Origin: DAOTTI01 sp034437795
Lineage (GTDB): Bacteria > Chloroflexota > UBA11872 > UBA12225
Length of the DNA stretch: 43,015 bases
NCBI GenBank assembly: GCA_034437795.1
Contig: DAOTTI010000275.1
Location: 1 to 43,015, forward strand
Reading direction: 5' to 3'
The notes beneath the pieces were generated by a model that saw nothing but the letters and a program-made list of their open reading frames with translations, was not told the origin of the DNA and did no database searches. This document shows, in pieces, positions 15,216 to 23,152 of this stretch. How positions within the stretch are numbered: the first letter of the stretch is position 1; each line of letters starts with the position of its first letter. The translations under genes were made by a program, and so were the position numbers.

Positions 15216-16799
15216 TCAATCCACTGCATCTACCGCGCGGGCCGGCACCGCGGCTGGACTGTCGGGCTCTCGGCCCAGCGTGTAGACGCGCACCGGCTCG
15301 TGCCGCCCGCGGACCTCAGCCGTGCCCAGGTCGCGCAGGACGCCCCGGAAGGCGTCCTGCCCCGACAGGCGGGACGCGGTCGCGCCGGAGAGGATGACGT
15401 CAACATCGAAGTGCCTGGTCAGCGCTTCCATGTGGGCGGCGGTATTCACCGTGTCCCCGATAGCGGTAAAATCCTGGCGCTGGGGGATGCCGACCGCACC
15501 CAGTACCACCTCTCCCGTGTTCAGCGCGACCCCGAACTGCAGCGCCGGCAGGCCACGCGGGCCCCACTCCCGGTTCGCCGCTGCCACTGCGCCGCGCATC
15601 GCCACCGCTGCCCGCGCCGCCGGCACGGCCCCGTCCGACGGATCGGCCATCACGCCAAAGATGGCCATCAGTCCATCGCCCAGGAACTTGTCCAGCATCC
15701 CGCCCTGCTCGAAGACGCACTGCGCCATCGCGCCGACGTAGGCGTTGAGCATCGCCACCACGCCTTCGGCAGGCATCGTCTCCGCCAGCGCGGTGGAGCC
15801 CCGCAGGTCGGCGAACAGCACCGTCACCACCCGCCGCTCGCCGGCCACTTGCAGCAGGCCCCCCGCTACCACGCGCTCGATAGCCTCGGCTGGTAGGAAG
15901 CGCTCCAGCGTGCGCTTCCGATCCAGCTCCAGAAAGAGCGCCCGCAGGGCGAGCACGACGGCGGCCGCCATGAGCACGTGGTACTCCCACCAGGTGAGGC
16001 GCCAGAAGGGGGCGATCACCATCAGCACCTGCGCCTCCGCCAGGAGCACGTACGCCAGCACCAGGGCCCCGTGGGTGGGGAAGCCGGTGCGCAGGTAGGT
16101 CCGCCCCTGGCGCCAGGCCGCGCTGCCCAGCAGCGCCACACTGGCCGCGGCCAGCAGGTAGGAAACGGGCGCTTGGGCCAGGGGCAGGCCGGCGATCCAG
16201 TGCGGGCTCTGCAGGCCCAGCAGCCCGTAGCCGGCAAGCGCCCCCACCAGTGCCAGGACGACGACTGCGGGCGGCACCGGCACGAGCTGGCGCCACTGGG
16301 CGGCGAGCCGCGTGTAACCGGCGGCAAAGAAGCACGCCGGCACGAATAGGCTGAGTAGGGCGGAGACGCCAACCACCGTGCCGGCGTAGCTATTGTGCGG
16401 CGCGCCCGCGGCATATGGCGCGCCCGCGGCGTAGGGGGACGGCATCCCATAGACGCCGGCATAGGCGCCACCAAGGATCTGCAGGACCCCGGGGGTGGCC
16501 AGGGCGTGCACCGAGAAGATGCCGGCCAGGCTCATGAAGCCGAGCGTCACGAACAGCGTCTGGTACTGCTGCATCTGGACGGCGACGCGGGCCAGCAGCA
16601 GGGCCACGCCCGCAGCCAGCAGCGTAACGACGGTGACGACGAAGAAGTGCTCGGTCGGCAGCAGCAGTTCGGCGTTGAGGTGCGGGTTCAGCGCCAGCCA
16701 AAGGTAGACCAGCGCCGGCAGGCCGGCCACGGCCGCCGCCGTCAGCATCGCGCGCGGCGACGCCGGTAGGGCGCTGGCGGGCCTGCTTTCCATGGCCAT
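15216..16799 (-). CDS. Membrane-bound class III adenylate/guanylate cyclase
   Basis: A 527-residue protein with about seven hydrophobic segments (residues 20-290) and a C-terminal class III cyclase domain (about 320-510) that makes cAMP or cGMP. Metal Asp331 lies in VLFADLRGST and Asp375 in MLDKFLGDG, with Lys371 the base-recognition lysine. QDFTAIGDTVN carries the partner position and Asn452. The transition-state Arg, usually N-x-A-A-R, reads NTAAH, with His456, so activity may be altered. The membrane part does not match a sensor I recognise, and one loop holds a duplicated YAAGAP. The ATG at 16799 has GAGGG 8 bases upstream. The divergent partner is a hydrolase, 143 bases away. Confidence 0.9.
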   Translation of the reverse strand: MAMESRPASALPASPRAMLTAAAVAGLPALVYLWLALNPHLNAELLLPTEHFFVVTVVTLLAAGVALLLARVAVQMQQYQTLFVTLGFMSLAGIFSVHALATPGVLQILGGAYAGVYGMPSPYAAGAPYAAGAPHNSYAGTVVGVSALLSLFVPACFFAAGYTRLAAQWRQLVPVPPAVVVLALVGALAGYGLLGLQSPHWIAGLPLAQAPVSYLLAAASVALLGSAAWRQGRTYLRTGFPTHGALVLAYVLLAEAQVLMVIAPFWRLTWWEYHVLMAAAVVLALRALFLELDRKRTLERFLPAEAIERVVAGGLLQVAGERRVVTVLFADLRGSTALAETMPAEGVVAMLNAYVGAMAQCVFEQGGMLDKFLGDGLMAIFGVMADPSDGAVPAARAAVAMRGAVAAANREWGPRGLPALQFGVALNTGEVVLGAVGIPQRQDFTAIGDTVNTAAHMEALTRHFDVDVILSGATASRLSGQDAFRGVLRDLGTAEVRGRHEPVRVYTLGREPDSPAAVPARAVDAVD

Positions 16800-16840
16800 G
16801 GGCGGGGACCCTCTACGTCTACCACAGGGCGGGCCGCTCT

Positions 16841-16891
16841 CACCACGCCCCCCGCCTCCCCCGCGTCTCCGCGTCGGGGCAGGGCGTGGTG
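16841..16891. promoter_or_regulatory. 10-bp perfect inverted repeat in the cyclase/hydrolase divergent region
   Basis: CACCACGCCC (16841-16850) and GGGCGTGGTG (16882-16891) are exact reverse complements separated by 31 bases. The position between two divergent genes suits an operator pair or an RNA stem. No convincing promoter boxes were found beside it. Confidence 0.4.
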
Positions 16892-16942
16892 GGCTGCGGG
16901 ACCGCCTGGCGGACAACGCTAGACTGATAGACGCAGCAACCG

Positions 16943-17749
16943 ATGGAGACGGCAGCGGATCAGCCGGTAGCGGCCGAGGCGGTGGCCAAGGTAGCGGCGG
17001 AAGGGGCCGCGGCGGTGGCAGCGGAAGCGCCGGCCGGGCCGCCGGCCACGCGGGTGCTGTATTGCGTGTCGGGGGCGTGGACGGACGCCTGGTACGACGA
17101 TCCGGCCGCGTGGTGGCAGTGGTGTTGCGCGTTCCTGGGCTGGTCGCCGGCGGAGTGGCAGGCGTTCTACCGGCGCTGGCGCTCGGCCTCGGAGCGGCGT
17201 CGGCAGCAGCTGATGGACACGACCGGACTGCGCTTCTTCGATTGGCAGCGGGTGCCGGGCGGCTCCGTCAGGGGTTCGGCACGGGCGGCGGCCGGCCTGA
17301 TCGCGCAGGACCTCGGCCGGCTGCCGCCGGACGCCGACGTCACCCTGCTCGGACACAGCAAAGGCGGCAACGCCATCAAGTGGCTGCTGGCCACGCCGCG
17401 AGACTGGGGGGCAGGGGCGAAGCCCGCGCGGGCGATCCTCATCGACGCGCCGGTGGACTGGTTGCGGGAAACCGTGTGTCGCTGGCTGGGGCTGGGTGTG
17501 GAGCGGTGCCGCCTTGCCGCCCGCGACTGCCCGATCCCAATCGTGACCGTTAACAATTGGCTGGATCCATCCGGCGGCCGGCTGCGGGGCGCCCGCAACT
17601 ACCAGACCCTGGTCTGGCAGGACTACCTCTACCCTTACCCGCCGCACGGGCTGAAAGGGTTTCTGGCGCAGCGGGTCCTGTGCGACCTCGGCGTCTGCCC
17701 TGAAGACGGGGCGGCGCGCGCCCAAGCGCGCCTCGACAACGGCGATTGA
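16943..17749 (+). CDS. Alpha/beta hydrolase-fold protein of unrecognised family
   Basis: A 268-residue protein with an Ala-rich N terminus (1-35), then VLYCVSGAW, the first strand of a hydrolase fold. The nucleophile elbow is LLGHSKGGNA with Ser139. Plausible partners are Asp208 in NNWLDPSGG and His235 in YPPHGLKGF. Residues 46-80 are Trp-rich (AWYDDPAAWWQWCCAFLGW), unusual for the fold, and could be a hydrophobic substrate cap. The lipase-like GHSKGG elbow fits an esterase or thioesterase. It lies divergent to the cyclase. The ATG at 16943 has no clear Shine-Dalgarno, and the true start may be internal. No family name is assigned. Confidence 0.7.
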   Translation: METAADQPVAAEAVAKVAAEGAAAVAAEAPAGPPATRVLYCVSGAWTDAWYDDPAAWWQWCCAFLGWSPAEWQAFYRRWRSASERRRQQLMDTTGLRFFDWQRVPGGSVRGSARAAAGLIAQDLGRLPPDADVTLLGHSKGGNAIKWLLATPRDWGAGAKPARAILIDAPVDWLRETVCRWLGLGVERCRLAARDCPIPIVTVNNWLDPSGGRLRGARNYQTLVWQDYLYPYPPHGLKGFLAQRVLCDLGVCPEDGAARAQARLDNGD

Positions 17750-17857
17750 GGCGATGACGGAGCCGTTCCTGGCCGGTGCCTGCGCCAACGGACCCTCTGG
17801 GCCGCAGCCAGCTATTCCCAACGCGGCACCATTACACTCCATCCCCTCTAGCCATCC

Positions 17858-17941
17858 CTGCTCGCTACTCGCTGCTTGCTACTCACCACTCGCCACTCGC
17901 GCCTCATCACTCGCTTTTCGCTACTCCGTCTTCGCTACACC
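17858..17941 (+). repeat. Heptanucleotide repeat, ACTCGSY family (12 degenerate units)
   Basis: Twelve units in 7-bp phase: CTGCTCG, CTACTCG, CTGCTTG, CTACTCA, CCACTCG, CCACTCG, CGCCTCA, TCACTCG, CTTTTCG, CTACTCC, GTCTTCG, CTACACC. Phase is kept while sequence drifts. It lies between the hydrolase and the TIM-barrel isomerase. Confidence 0.85.
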
Positions 17942-17990
17942 CAAGCCAGTGGTTGACATCAGGGCCTGCGGTGCGGGAAAGTGTGCGCCA

Positions 17991-18012
17991 CAGGCGAGAC
18001 GTATCTCGCCTG
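17991..18012. promoter_or_regulatory. Perfect 9-bp inverted repeat directly upstream of the isomerase gene
   Basis: CAGGCGAGA (17991-17999) and TCTCGCCTG (18004-18012) are exact reverse complements with a 4-base centre CGTA. It lies 19 bases before the GTG start at 18032 and just upstream of the GAGAGGAG ribosome-binding site, so it may be an operator or a leader hairpin affecting translation. A TTGACA (17953-17958) lies upstream, but no good -10 is seen. Confidence 0.6.
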
Positions 18013-18031
18013 CTGAGAGAGGAGCAAGGCA

Positions 18032-18952
18032 GTGAAGATCTGTTACGCGTACCGGCGGATGACCTTTTACCCCTACAAGGGGAGCACGAGCTGGGAGATG
18101 CTGCCGCCCAAAGAAGTGCGTGGCCGGTGGCTGAAGAAGGTGCGGGATCTGGGCTTCGAGGGGATCGAGATCAGCACGGCCCAGGCTCGGGGCGGGGGCG
18201 AGGGGAGCACGCGCGAGCTGCGCAAGGAGCTGGAGGACGCTGGCGTGCCCTGCGTCACCGTGCGGGGAGGCGGTGGCTTCGCCCACCCGCGGCAGGTCGC
18301 GGCCAGCCGGCGCAACTGGGAGCTGGCCATCCGGACGGCGGCCGAGATCGGCGCGCGGGTGGTGAACTCCGCCATCGGCTCGCCGGCGGCGCACCGTGGC
18401 GAGCCGGGCGCGCGTGGCGTCGGGGAGCGGACGAAGCAGGTGAGCAGCCGCCTGGCCAGCCACGCCGACTACGAGGTGACGGCGCGCCACCTCCGTGAGC
18501 TGGGCGCCATGGCGGCCGATTACGGCATCGACCTCTCCATCGAGCTGCACCAGGATTCCATCGCCGATAGCGCCTGGAGCTGCCTGCACCTGCTGGAGCT
18601 GATCGACCGGCCAAACGTCGGCGTCAACCCGGACCTGGGCAATCTCTACTGGAATTACGACGTGCCGGAAGAGAGCTGCGAGGACGCCATCGTCCTGCTG
18701 GCGCCCAAGGCCAAGTACTGGCATTGCAAGCAGCTGCAGCGCGTGCACGTCCCTGAGCTGCAGCGGGCCTACTTCCTGAAGGTGCCCCTGCCCGACGGCG
18801 AGATCGACTACCGCTTCGCCATCGCCGCCATGCTGGACGCCGGCTACCAGGGCTATCTGGCCATCGAAGGCTGCCGCGAGGGCGACCAGCTCTACGGCGA
18901 CGGACGGAGCGTGGCCTACGTGAGGGAGCTGCTGGCCGAGCTGGGACAATGA
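18032..18952 (+). CDS. Sugar phosphate isomerase/epimerase-like TIM barrel
   Basis: A 306-residue protein of the xylose isomerase-like/AP endonuclease 2 superfamily, which isomerises or epimerises sugars or related polyols with a divalent metal. Candidate metal ligands are Glu171 in SIELHQDS, Asp201 in VNPDLGN, His231 in YWHCKQ and Glu279 in AIEGC. The GTG at 18032 follows GAGAGGAG by about 9 bases. An MFS transporter begins 100 bases downstream, so the pair may import and convert one compound. The substrate cannot be set from sequence. Confidence 0.87.
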   Translation: MKICYAYRRMTFYPYKGSTSWEMLPPKEVRGRWLKKVRDLGFEGIEISTAQARGGGEGSTRELRKELEDAGVPCVTVRGGGGFAHPRQVAASRRNWELAIRTAAEIGARVVNSAIGSPAAHRGEPGARGVGERTKQVSSRLASHADYEVTARHLRELGAMAADYGIDLSIELHQDSIADSAWSCLHLLELIDRPNVGVNPDLGNLYWNYDVPEESCEDAIVLLAPKAKYWHCKQLQRVHVPELQRAYFLKVPLPDGEIDYRFAIAAMLDAGYQGYLAIEGCREGDQLYGDGRSVAYVRELLAELGQ

Positions 18953-18997
18953 TGCGCTCGCTCTGATCAGGCGGTGATCACTACCTGACCACGGCGA

Positions 18998-19014
18998 GCC
19001 CGCCAAAGGCGGGC
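18998..19014 (+). terminator. GC-rich hairpin between isomerase and MFS genes
   Basis: GCCCGCC-AAA-GGCGGGC is a perfect 7-bp stem with a 3-base loop, 46 bases after the isomerase stop. There is no T run, so termination is uncertain. Flanking GACCACCACCTG direct repeats (about 19016 and 19038) are also present. Confidence 0.4.
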
Positions 19015-19052
19015 GGACCACCACCTGCTCACCACTTGACCACCACCTGTAC

Positions 19053-20276
19053 ATGCGCAACACCTACTCCCTCGCCCTGCCGGTCTACGTCCCGACGCTG
19101 CTGCTCAGCATCGGCCAGGGTGTGCTGGTGCCGACGCTGCCGCTCTATGCCAAGAGCTTCGATGTCAGCAACACCCTGGTCGCGCTCGCCGTCGCCGCCG
19201 CGGGGCTAGGCACGCTCATCGGCGACGTCCCATCGGGAGCCCTGCTGGAGCGCTACGGGCGCAAGCCGGTGATGGTGGCGGGCACGGTCTCGCTGGCCCT
19301 GGCCACCGGCGCTCTGGCGCTGCTGCAGTTCTTCCCCGTGCTGGTGGCGCTCCGGCTGCTGGGCGGCGTGAGCAGCGCCATGTGGAACATCTCCCGCATG
19401 GCCTACCTCACAGACGTGGTGCCCCTGCGAGATCGGGGACGCGCCCTTTCCACCTTCGGGGGCGTGAACCGCATCGGGACGTTCGTCGGGCCAACCCTCG
19501 GCGGCGTGGTCGCGACCCACTTTGGCCTGGCGGCGCCCTTCTACGTGGCGGCCGCACTCGCGGCCGCCGCCGCGGTCATCTCCGTGCTGTGCATCACCGA
19601 ATCCAGGCACCGCGACGCGGCGGGATCGAAGCACGTCCGCTGGGCCGTTGTCGGCACCATCGTCCGCCGCCACTGGCAGGAGCTGGGCACCGCCGGCGCG
19701 GCCCAGATCTTCGCCCAGATGATCCGCAGCGGGCGCCAGCTCATCGTGCCGCTCTACGGGCACAGCCGGCTGGGGCTGAGCGCGGAGCAGATCGGGTCCA
19801 TCGTGAGCATCTCCAGCGCGGTGGACATGTCGCTCTTCCTGCCGGCCGGCTACCTGATGGACAAGCTAGGCCGCAAGTACGCCTCGGTGCCATCCTTCGT
19901 CGTCATGGCCGCCGGCATGGCGTTGATCCCGCTCGCCGGCGGCTACGGCGGCTTGCTGCTGGCCACGTGCGTCATTGGCTTCGGCAACGGGCTCGGCTCG
20001 GGGACGATGATGACGCTGGGCGCCGACCTGGCGCCCCGCGAGGCGACCGGCGAGTTTCTCGGGGTCTGGCGGCTGATCGGCGATGTGGGGCAGACTGGCG
20101 GGCCGCTAGTCGTGGGGGGCATCGCTGACCTGCTGGGGCTCACGCTAGCGGCGTTCAGTCTCTCGGGCGTGGGCATCCTGGCCGCCACCACGCTGCTCCT
20201 CTTCGTGCGTGAGACCCTGGCCGGCGAGCCGCTCGCGCGCGCGCCGGCGCGGGCCACCGCGGCCACGCCGGACTAA
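19053..20276 (+). CDS. MFS transporter
   Basis: A 407-residue major facilitator with twelve predicted membrane helices. Motif A is GDVPSGALLERYGRKP in loop 2-3, repeated as GYLMDKLGRKYAS in loop 8-9. RLLGGVSSAMWNISRMAYL and GRALSTFGGVNRIGTFVGPTLGG mark helices 4 and 5. It is a single-component secondary carrier for a small solute, either importing the isomerase substrate or exporting a drug-like compound. A cupin gene starts 17 bases downstream and is probably co-transcribed. The ATG at 19053 lacks a clear ribosome-binding site. Confidence 0.9.
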   Translation: MRNTYSLALPVYVPTLLLSIGQGVLVPTLPLYAKSFDVSNTLVALAVAAAGLGTLIGDVPSGALLERYGRKPVMVAGTVSLALATGALALLQFFPVLVALRLLGGVSSAMWNISRMAYLTDVVPLRDRGRALSTFGGVNRIGTFVGPTLGGVVATHFGLAAPFYVAAALAAAAAVISVLCITESRHRDAAGSKHVRWAVVGTIVRRHWQELGTAGAAQIFAQMIRSGRQLIVPLYGHSRLGLSAEQIGSIVSISSAVDMSLFLPAGYLMDKLGRKYASVPSFVVMAAGMALIPLAGGYGGLLLATCVIGFGNGLGSGTMMTLGADLAPREATGEFLGVWRLIGDVGQTGGPLVVGGIADLLGLTLAAFSLSGVGILAATTLLLFVRETLAGEPLARAPARATAATPD

Positions 20277-20293
20277 TTGCCAGTCTACTGATC

Positions 20294-20824
20294 ATGGCAG
20301 ACATATCGAGCGAGCACGAGGCATCTGCACTCCCCACCGGCGCCGCGGGCCAGCCGGACCAGCTTGCGCCGGCAGCGCGTGACCGCGGCCCCGTGGAAGC
20401 GCCCACCGCGCCGCCGGTCCGGCGTCGGGCGCCGGCGCCGGACACCTTCGCCCCCGACGGCTCCGAAATCCGCCTCCTGGTCGACGAGGCCAGCGGCGCC
20501 ACGCGGGCCAGCCTGTGCGAGGTGACGCTCCCTGCCGGCCAGGTCTCGCGTCCCGTCTGGCACCGGCGGGTAGAGGAGATCTGGTACGTGCTGGAGGGGA
20601 GCGGCGAGGTGTGGCGCTGCCCGCCCGGCGCCGATCCGCGCCGTGTGCCGCCGGTGCCGGTCCAGCCGGGCGACGCGCTGGTTATTCCCGCCGGCTGGCG
20701 CTTCCAGTTCCGCGCCCATGCCGGCGGGCCCCTGCGCTTGCTCTGCTACACGTCACCGCCCTGGCCCGGGCCGGACGAGGCGCAGCCGTCGGACGTGGCC
20801 GGGCTGGGCCGGCCCACCGTGTAG
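20294..20824 (+). CDS. Cupin-domain protein with incomplete metal motif
   Basis: A 176-residue protein with a disordered Pro/Ala-rich N terminus (1-50) and one cupin barrel (about 58-155). Motif 1 reads SRPVWHRRVEEIWYVLEGSGEVW: His90 is kept, but the second His of H-x-H is Arg92. Motif 2 reads QPGDALVIPAGWRFQF, where the usual His is Phe137. The metal site is thus mostly gone, which suggests a ligand-binding or structural role rather than dioxygenase chemistry. It lies 17 bases after the MFS gene and may sense or bind the transported solute. Confidence 0.8.
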   Translation: MADISSEHEASALPTGAAGQPDQLAPAARDRGPVEAPTAPPVRRRAPAPDTFAPDGSEIRLLVDEASGATRASLCEVTLPAGQVSRPVWHRRVEEIWYVLEGSGEVWRCPPGADPRRVPPVPVQPGDALVIPAGWRFQFRAHAGGPLRLLCYTSPPWPGPDEAQPSDVAGLGRPTV

Positions 20825-21225
20825 GGCCCTTCTTGCCCTCCCTGAAGCCTGAAGCCACGGCGCCGGCCAGCGCGGATCCTGCCGGCCAACAAGGGCGTCC
20901 CTCTCCCAGTGGGACAAGCCATCCCTTCTCCCTGTGGGAGAGGGGACTTAACCGTCTCCCACAGGGAGAAGGCCAGGGTGAGGGCTCGGCACTCGCTGCT
21001 TCTGGGAGTGAGCCAGGATGAGGGCTCCAACGGCCGAGCCGGCTCAAGCGGGCTCGGCTGGGTATCACCGGACCGTTTCAGCGGCCGGCGACTGCGCCCC
21101 GTACGTGGCGGCTCTTCCCACTGGGATGGTGTCCGCGCGGCGGCCGCCGGGCGCGCGGCACGCCGCCTGCAATCCACGCAGGTAACCGGCGGGCGTCGTG
21201 TCGCGCCGGTAAGGAGCGTTCAACT
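20825..21225. other. 401-bp intergenic region dominated by GC-hairpin repeats
   Basis: No gene is supported. It contains the strong 18-bp inverted repeat at 20924-20972, a neighbouring CCCTCTCCCAGTGGGA copy near 20899, and a CACAGGGAGAAGG...GTGAGGGCTC tail. The last 100 bases lead to AAGGAGC before the ATG at 21226 and show no recognisable promoter. Confidence 0.6.
20924..20972 (+). repeat. 18-bp perfect inverted repeat from paired GC-hairpin elements
   Basis: CCTTCTCCCTGTGGGAGA (20924-20941) is the exact reverse complement of TCTCCCACAGGGAGAAGG (20955-20972), with a 13-base loop (20942-20954). Each arm also carries its own small stem. It could fold as a very stable transcript hairpin, serving as a terminator or mRNA 3' end after the cupin gene. 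Confidence 0.85.
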
Positions 21226-21516
21226 ATGTCGGCTGCGCAACTGATCGTCTACCTGCTCGTCGCCCTCGTGGCCGGGCTGCTTGCGGAGCGGCTGGTGGGC
21301 GCGGCCATTCCGGGTGGGCTGCTCGGCACCGTGCTCGCCTCCCTGCTCGGCATCTGGCTGATGCTGAACGTCCTGCGCTTCGCCGTGCCCGGCGACCTGG
21401 ACATCGCCGGTGTGCCGTTCTTTACGGCCATCCTCGGCGCCGCGCTCGTACTGGTAATCTGGGTGCTGCTCTCGCAGGCGCTGCGGCCGCTGCGCTTCCC
21501 CCGCTGGCGGCGCTGA
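21226..21516 (+). CDS. Small membrane protein, YeaQ/YmgE (transglycosylase-associated) type
   Basis: A 96-residue protein with three hydrophobic segments: LIVYLLVALVAGLLAERLVG, GGLLGTVLASLLGIWLMLNV and FFTAILGAALVLVIWVLLSQ. The GLLAERLVGAAIPGGLLGTVLASLLGIWL layout resembles the GlsB/YeaQ/YmgE stress-associated family. AAGGAGC lies about 9 bases upstream of the ATG. Function in the family is unsettled. Confidence 0.72.
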   Translation: MSAAQLIVYLLVALVAGLLAERLVGAAIPGGLLGTVLASLLGIWLMLNVLRFAVPGDLDIAGVPFFTAILGAALVLVIWVLLSQALRPLRFPRWRR

Positions 21517-21520
21517 GCGC

Positions 21521-21540
21521 CGTCACCGCCAGCGGTGACG
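21521..21540 (+). terminator. Hairpin just after the YeaQ-like gene
   Basis: CGTCACCGC and GCGGTGACG flank two bases, giving an 8 to 9 bp perfect stem 4 bases after the stop codon. No T run follows, so this would be an intrinsic terminator only in a GC-rich, T-poor form. Confidence 0.5.
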
Positions 21541-21604
21541 CTGATCCAGGGAGCTTCTGCGCTTCCCCTGCCGCCGGCGCTGCGCTCTCTATCCTGGATT
21601 GTCA

Positions 21605-21760
21605 ACGAGCGGAGCCCTCGCCCTCTCCCATAGGGTGATGGGACCCGTCGCTGCCTGTGAAGAGCCCAGCCGAGCGCACATTCTTCGCCGGCGGAGCCCT
21701 CACCCTGACCCTCTCCCAGAAGGAGAGGGGACTGATCGCTGGCGATGAAGGGTCCGTCGG
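21605..21760 (+). repeat. GC-hairpin repeats (inverted orientation)
   Basis: GGAGCCCTCGCCCTCTCCC and GGAGCCCTCACCCTGACCCTCTCCCAGAAGGAGAGGGG are copies read opposite to those with the GTGAGGGCTC tail on the plus strand. The second has a stem CCCTCTCC (21709-21716) / GGAGAGGG (21722-21729). They lie between the convergent YeaQ-like and solute-binding protein genes. Confidence 0.65.
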
Positions 21761-21768
21761 GCGCTGGG

Positions 21769-23103
21769 TCAGAGCGCCTTGGACGCGTTGCCGCCGATCC
21801 CCTGCCAGAAGGTGGTGCCGATGCGCGTGGCCTCGTCCAGCGCCTCCTTCGCCGTCACCTCGTTCCGGAAGCCCTTCATGAGCGCGGGGGTCATCGACTC
21901 CGCCAGTTCGGTGTAGCGGTCGGCCATGGGGCGCGGACTGGAGTTGCCGACCGTGATCAGCGGGATCAGCGGCTTCCAGATCGGGTTATCGCTGATGGGC
22001 GGCCTGCCGTAGAGGCTGCGCCGCGATGGCGCGTTCCCGCCGGCGTTCAGGTACCAGCCGACCTGGTTCTCCGGTGTATTCCACCACTTGATGAACTCCC
22101 AGGCGGCGTCGTGATCCTTGCTGGCCTTGGTCATGGCGCTGGAGCCGGAGAGGGGCACATGGGCCTGGTTGACCTTCTTCGGCCACAGGAAGACGCCGAA
22201 GTTGAGGTCGGGGGCGTTGCGCGGCAGCAGCGGGATGTCCCATGTCCCCTGCTCCCACATGGCGATCTTGCCCGTGATGCGCCCCTGCGGCACAGTCACC
22301 CCGGGCGGAACGGTGCTACGGTCCTTATGGATCATGTCCATGAAGTGCTGCATCACCTCCACGTGGGTGGGCGTGTTCAGCACGACGGCGGTCTTCTCCT
22401 TGTTCCAGAACTCGGCGCCCCAGCGCCGCATGTGCAGGAAGAGCCAGAGCAGGACGAACTCCCGCGTGCCGTACTCATAGACGTCGAAGCCCCAGAGCGA
22501 TTCGGCCGGCGTGGGGCCTGCCTTGGTGGTCTTGCGCGCGAACTCGCGGAACTGCTCGTAGGTGGTGGGGGGCTTCTCCGGGTCCAGCCCCGCCGCCGTG
22601 AAGCTGGCCTTGTTGTAGTAGCCGACGATGATGCTGACCTCCCGCGCCACGGCGTAGTTGGAGCCCTTGTACTTGAAGTTGTCCTGGTAGAGCGGCAAGA
22701 GGTCGGCGGCGTTGAAGTCCTTGTCCGTCTTGAAGTACCCGTCCAGGCCCTGCATCGCCCCCTTGAGGTAGGCCTCAAAGACCCAGATCTCCTTCAGCCG
22801 TGCCACGTCGGGCGGGTCACCGGCGGCCAGCAGGGATTGAAACTTGGTCCACAGCTCCGCCTGCGCGGGCTGGGGCTCCGGGCTCACCTGCACCTTCAGC
22901 GCCGGGCCGACCTCGCGGTTGAAGAGTTCCAGCTGCTGGAGCATCCACGGGTTGGTGCCCAGGGCCAGGAAGCGCACCGTGTACGGCGTCGTACGCACCT
23001 TCTTTGCCGTCTCGGTGCCGGCCGGCGCGCAGGCGGCGGCCAGCGCCGCCAGGGTGGTGCCGCCGGCAAGCAGCCGGCGCCGCGTCACGTGACGTGATGC
23101 CAT
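21769..23103 (-). CDS. ABC transporter solute-binding lipoprotein, family 1 (second of a tandem pair)
   Basis: This 444-residue extracellular binding protein starts at the ATG at 23103, because GGAGG is 6 bases upstream; the ATG at 23109 would overlap that site with no spacer. The signal has RHVTRRRLLAGG, Tat-like, and the lipobox LAAAC with Cys25. The fold shows YTVRFLALGTNPWMLQQLELF, GDPPDVARLKE, and VGYYNKASFTAAGLDPEKPP in the hinge-lobe region. It lies 49 bases after another, dissimilar binding protein on the same strand. The ligand is unknown, and no permease or ATPase follows; the next gene downstream is convergent. Confidence 0.92.
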   Translation of the reverse strand: MASRHVTRRRLLAGGTTLAALAAACAPAGTETAKKVRTTPYTVRFLALGTNPWMLQQLELFNREVGPALKVQVSPEPQPAQAELWTKFQSLLAAGDPPDVARLKEIWVFEAYLKGAMQGLDGYFKTDKDFNAADLLPLYQDNFKYKGSNYAVAREVSIIVGYYNKASFTAAGLDPEKPPTTYEQFREFARKTTKAGPTPAESLWGFDVYEYGTREFVLLWLFLHMRRWGAEFWNKEKTAVVLNTPTHVEVMQHFMDMIHKDRSTVPPGVTVPQGRITGKIAMWEQGTWDIPLLPRNAPDLNFGVFLWPKKVNQAHVPLSGSSAMTKASKDHDAAWEFIKWWNTPENQVGWYLNAGGNAPSRRSLYGRPPISDNPIWKPLIPLITVGNSSPRPMADRYTELAESMTPALMKGFRNEVTAKEALDEATRIGTTFWQGIGGNASKAL

Positions 23104-23152
23104 CGCCATCCTCCGTTCGTGCCAGATCGGCCGCTCCCCTCCCCGCTCTCGC

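Noticed and set aside
17953..17958. Perfect TTGACA upstream of the isomerase gene as a promoter
   Set aside because: No acceptable -10 at 15 to 19 bases, so only the palindrome is reported.
21745..23097. Long plus-strand open frame of about 450 codons opposite a solute-binding gene
   Set aside because: It is the GC-rich antisense shadow of the minus-strand lipoprotein, which has a signal peptide, lipobox and ribosome-binding site; the antisense frame has none of these.
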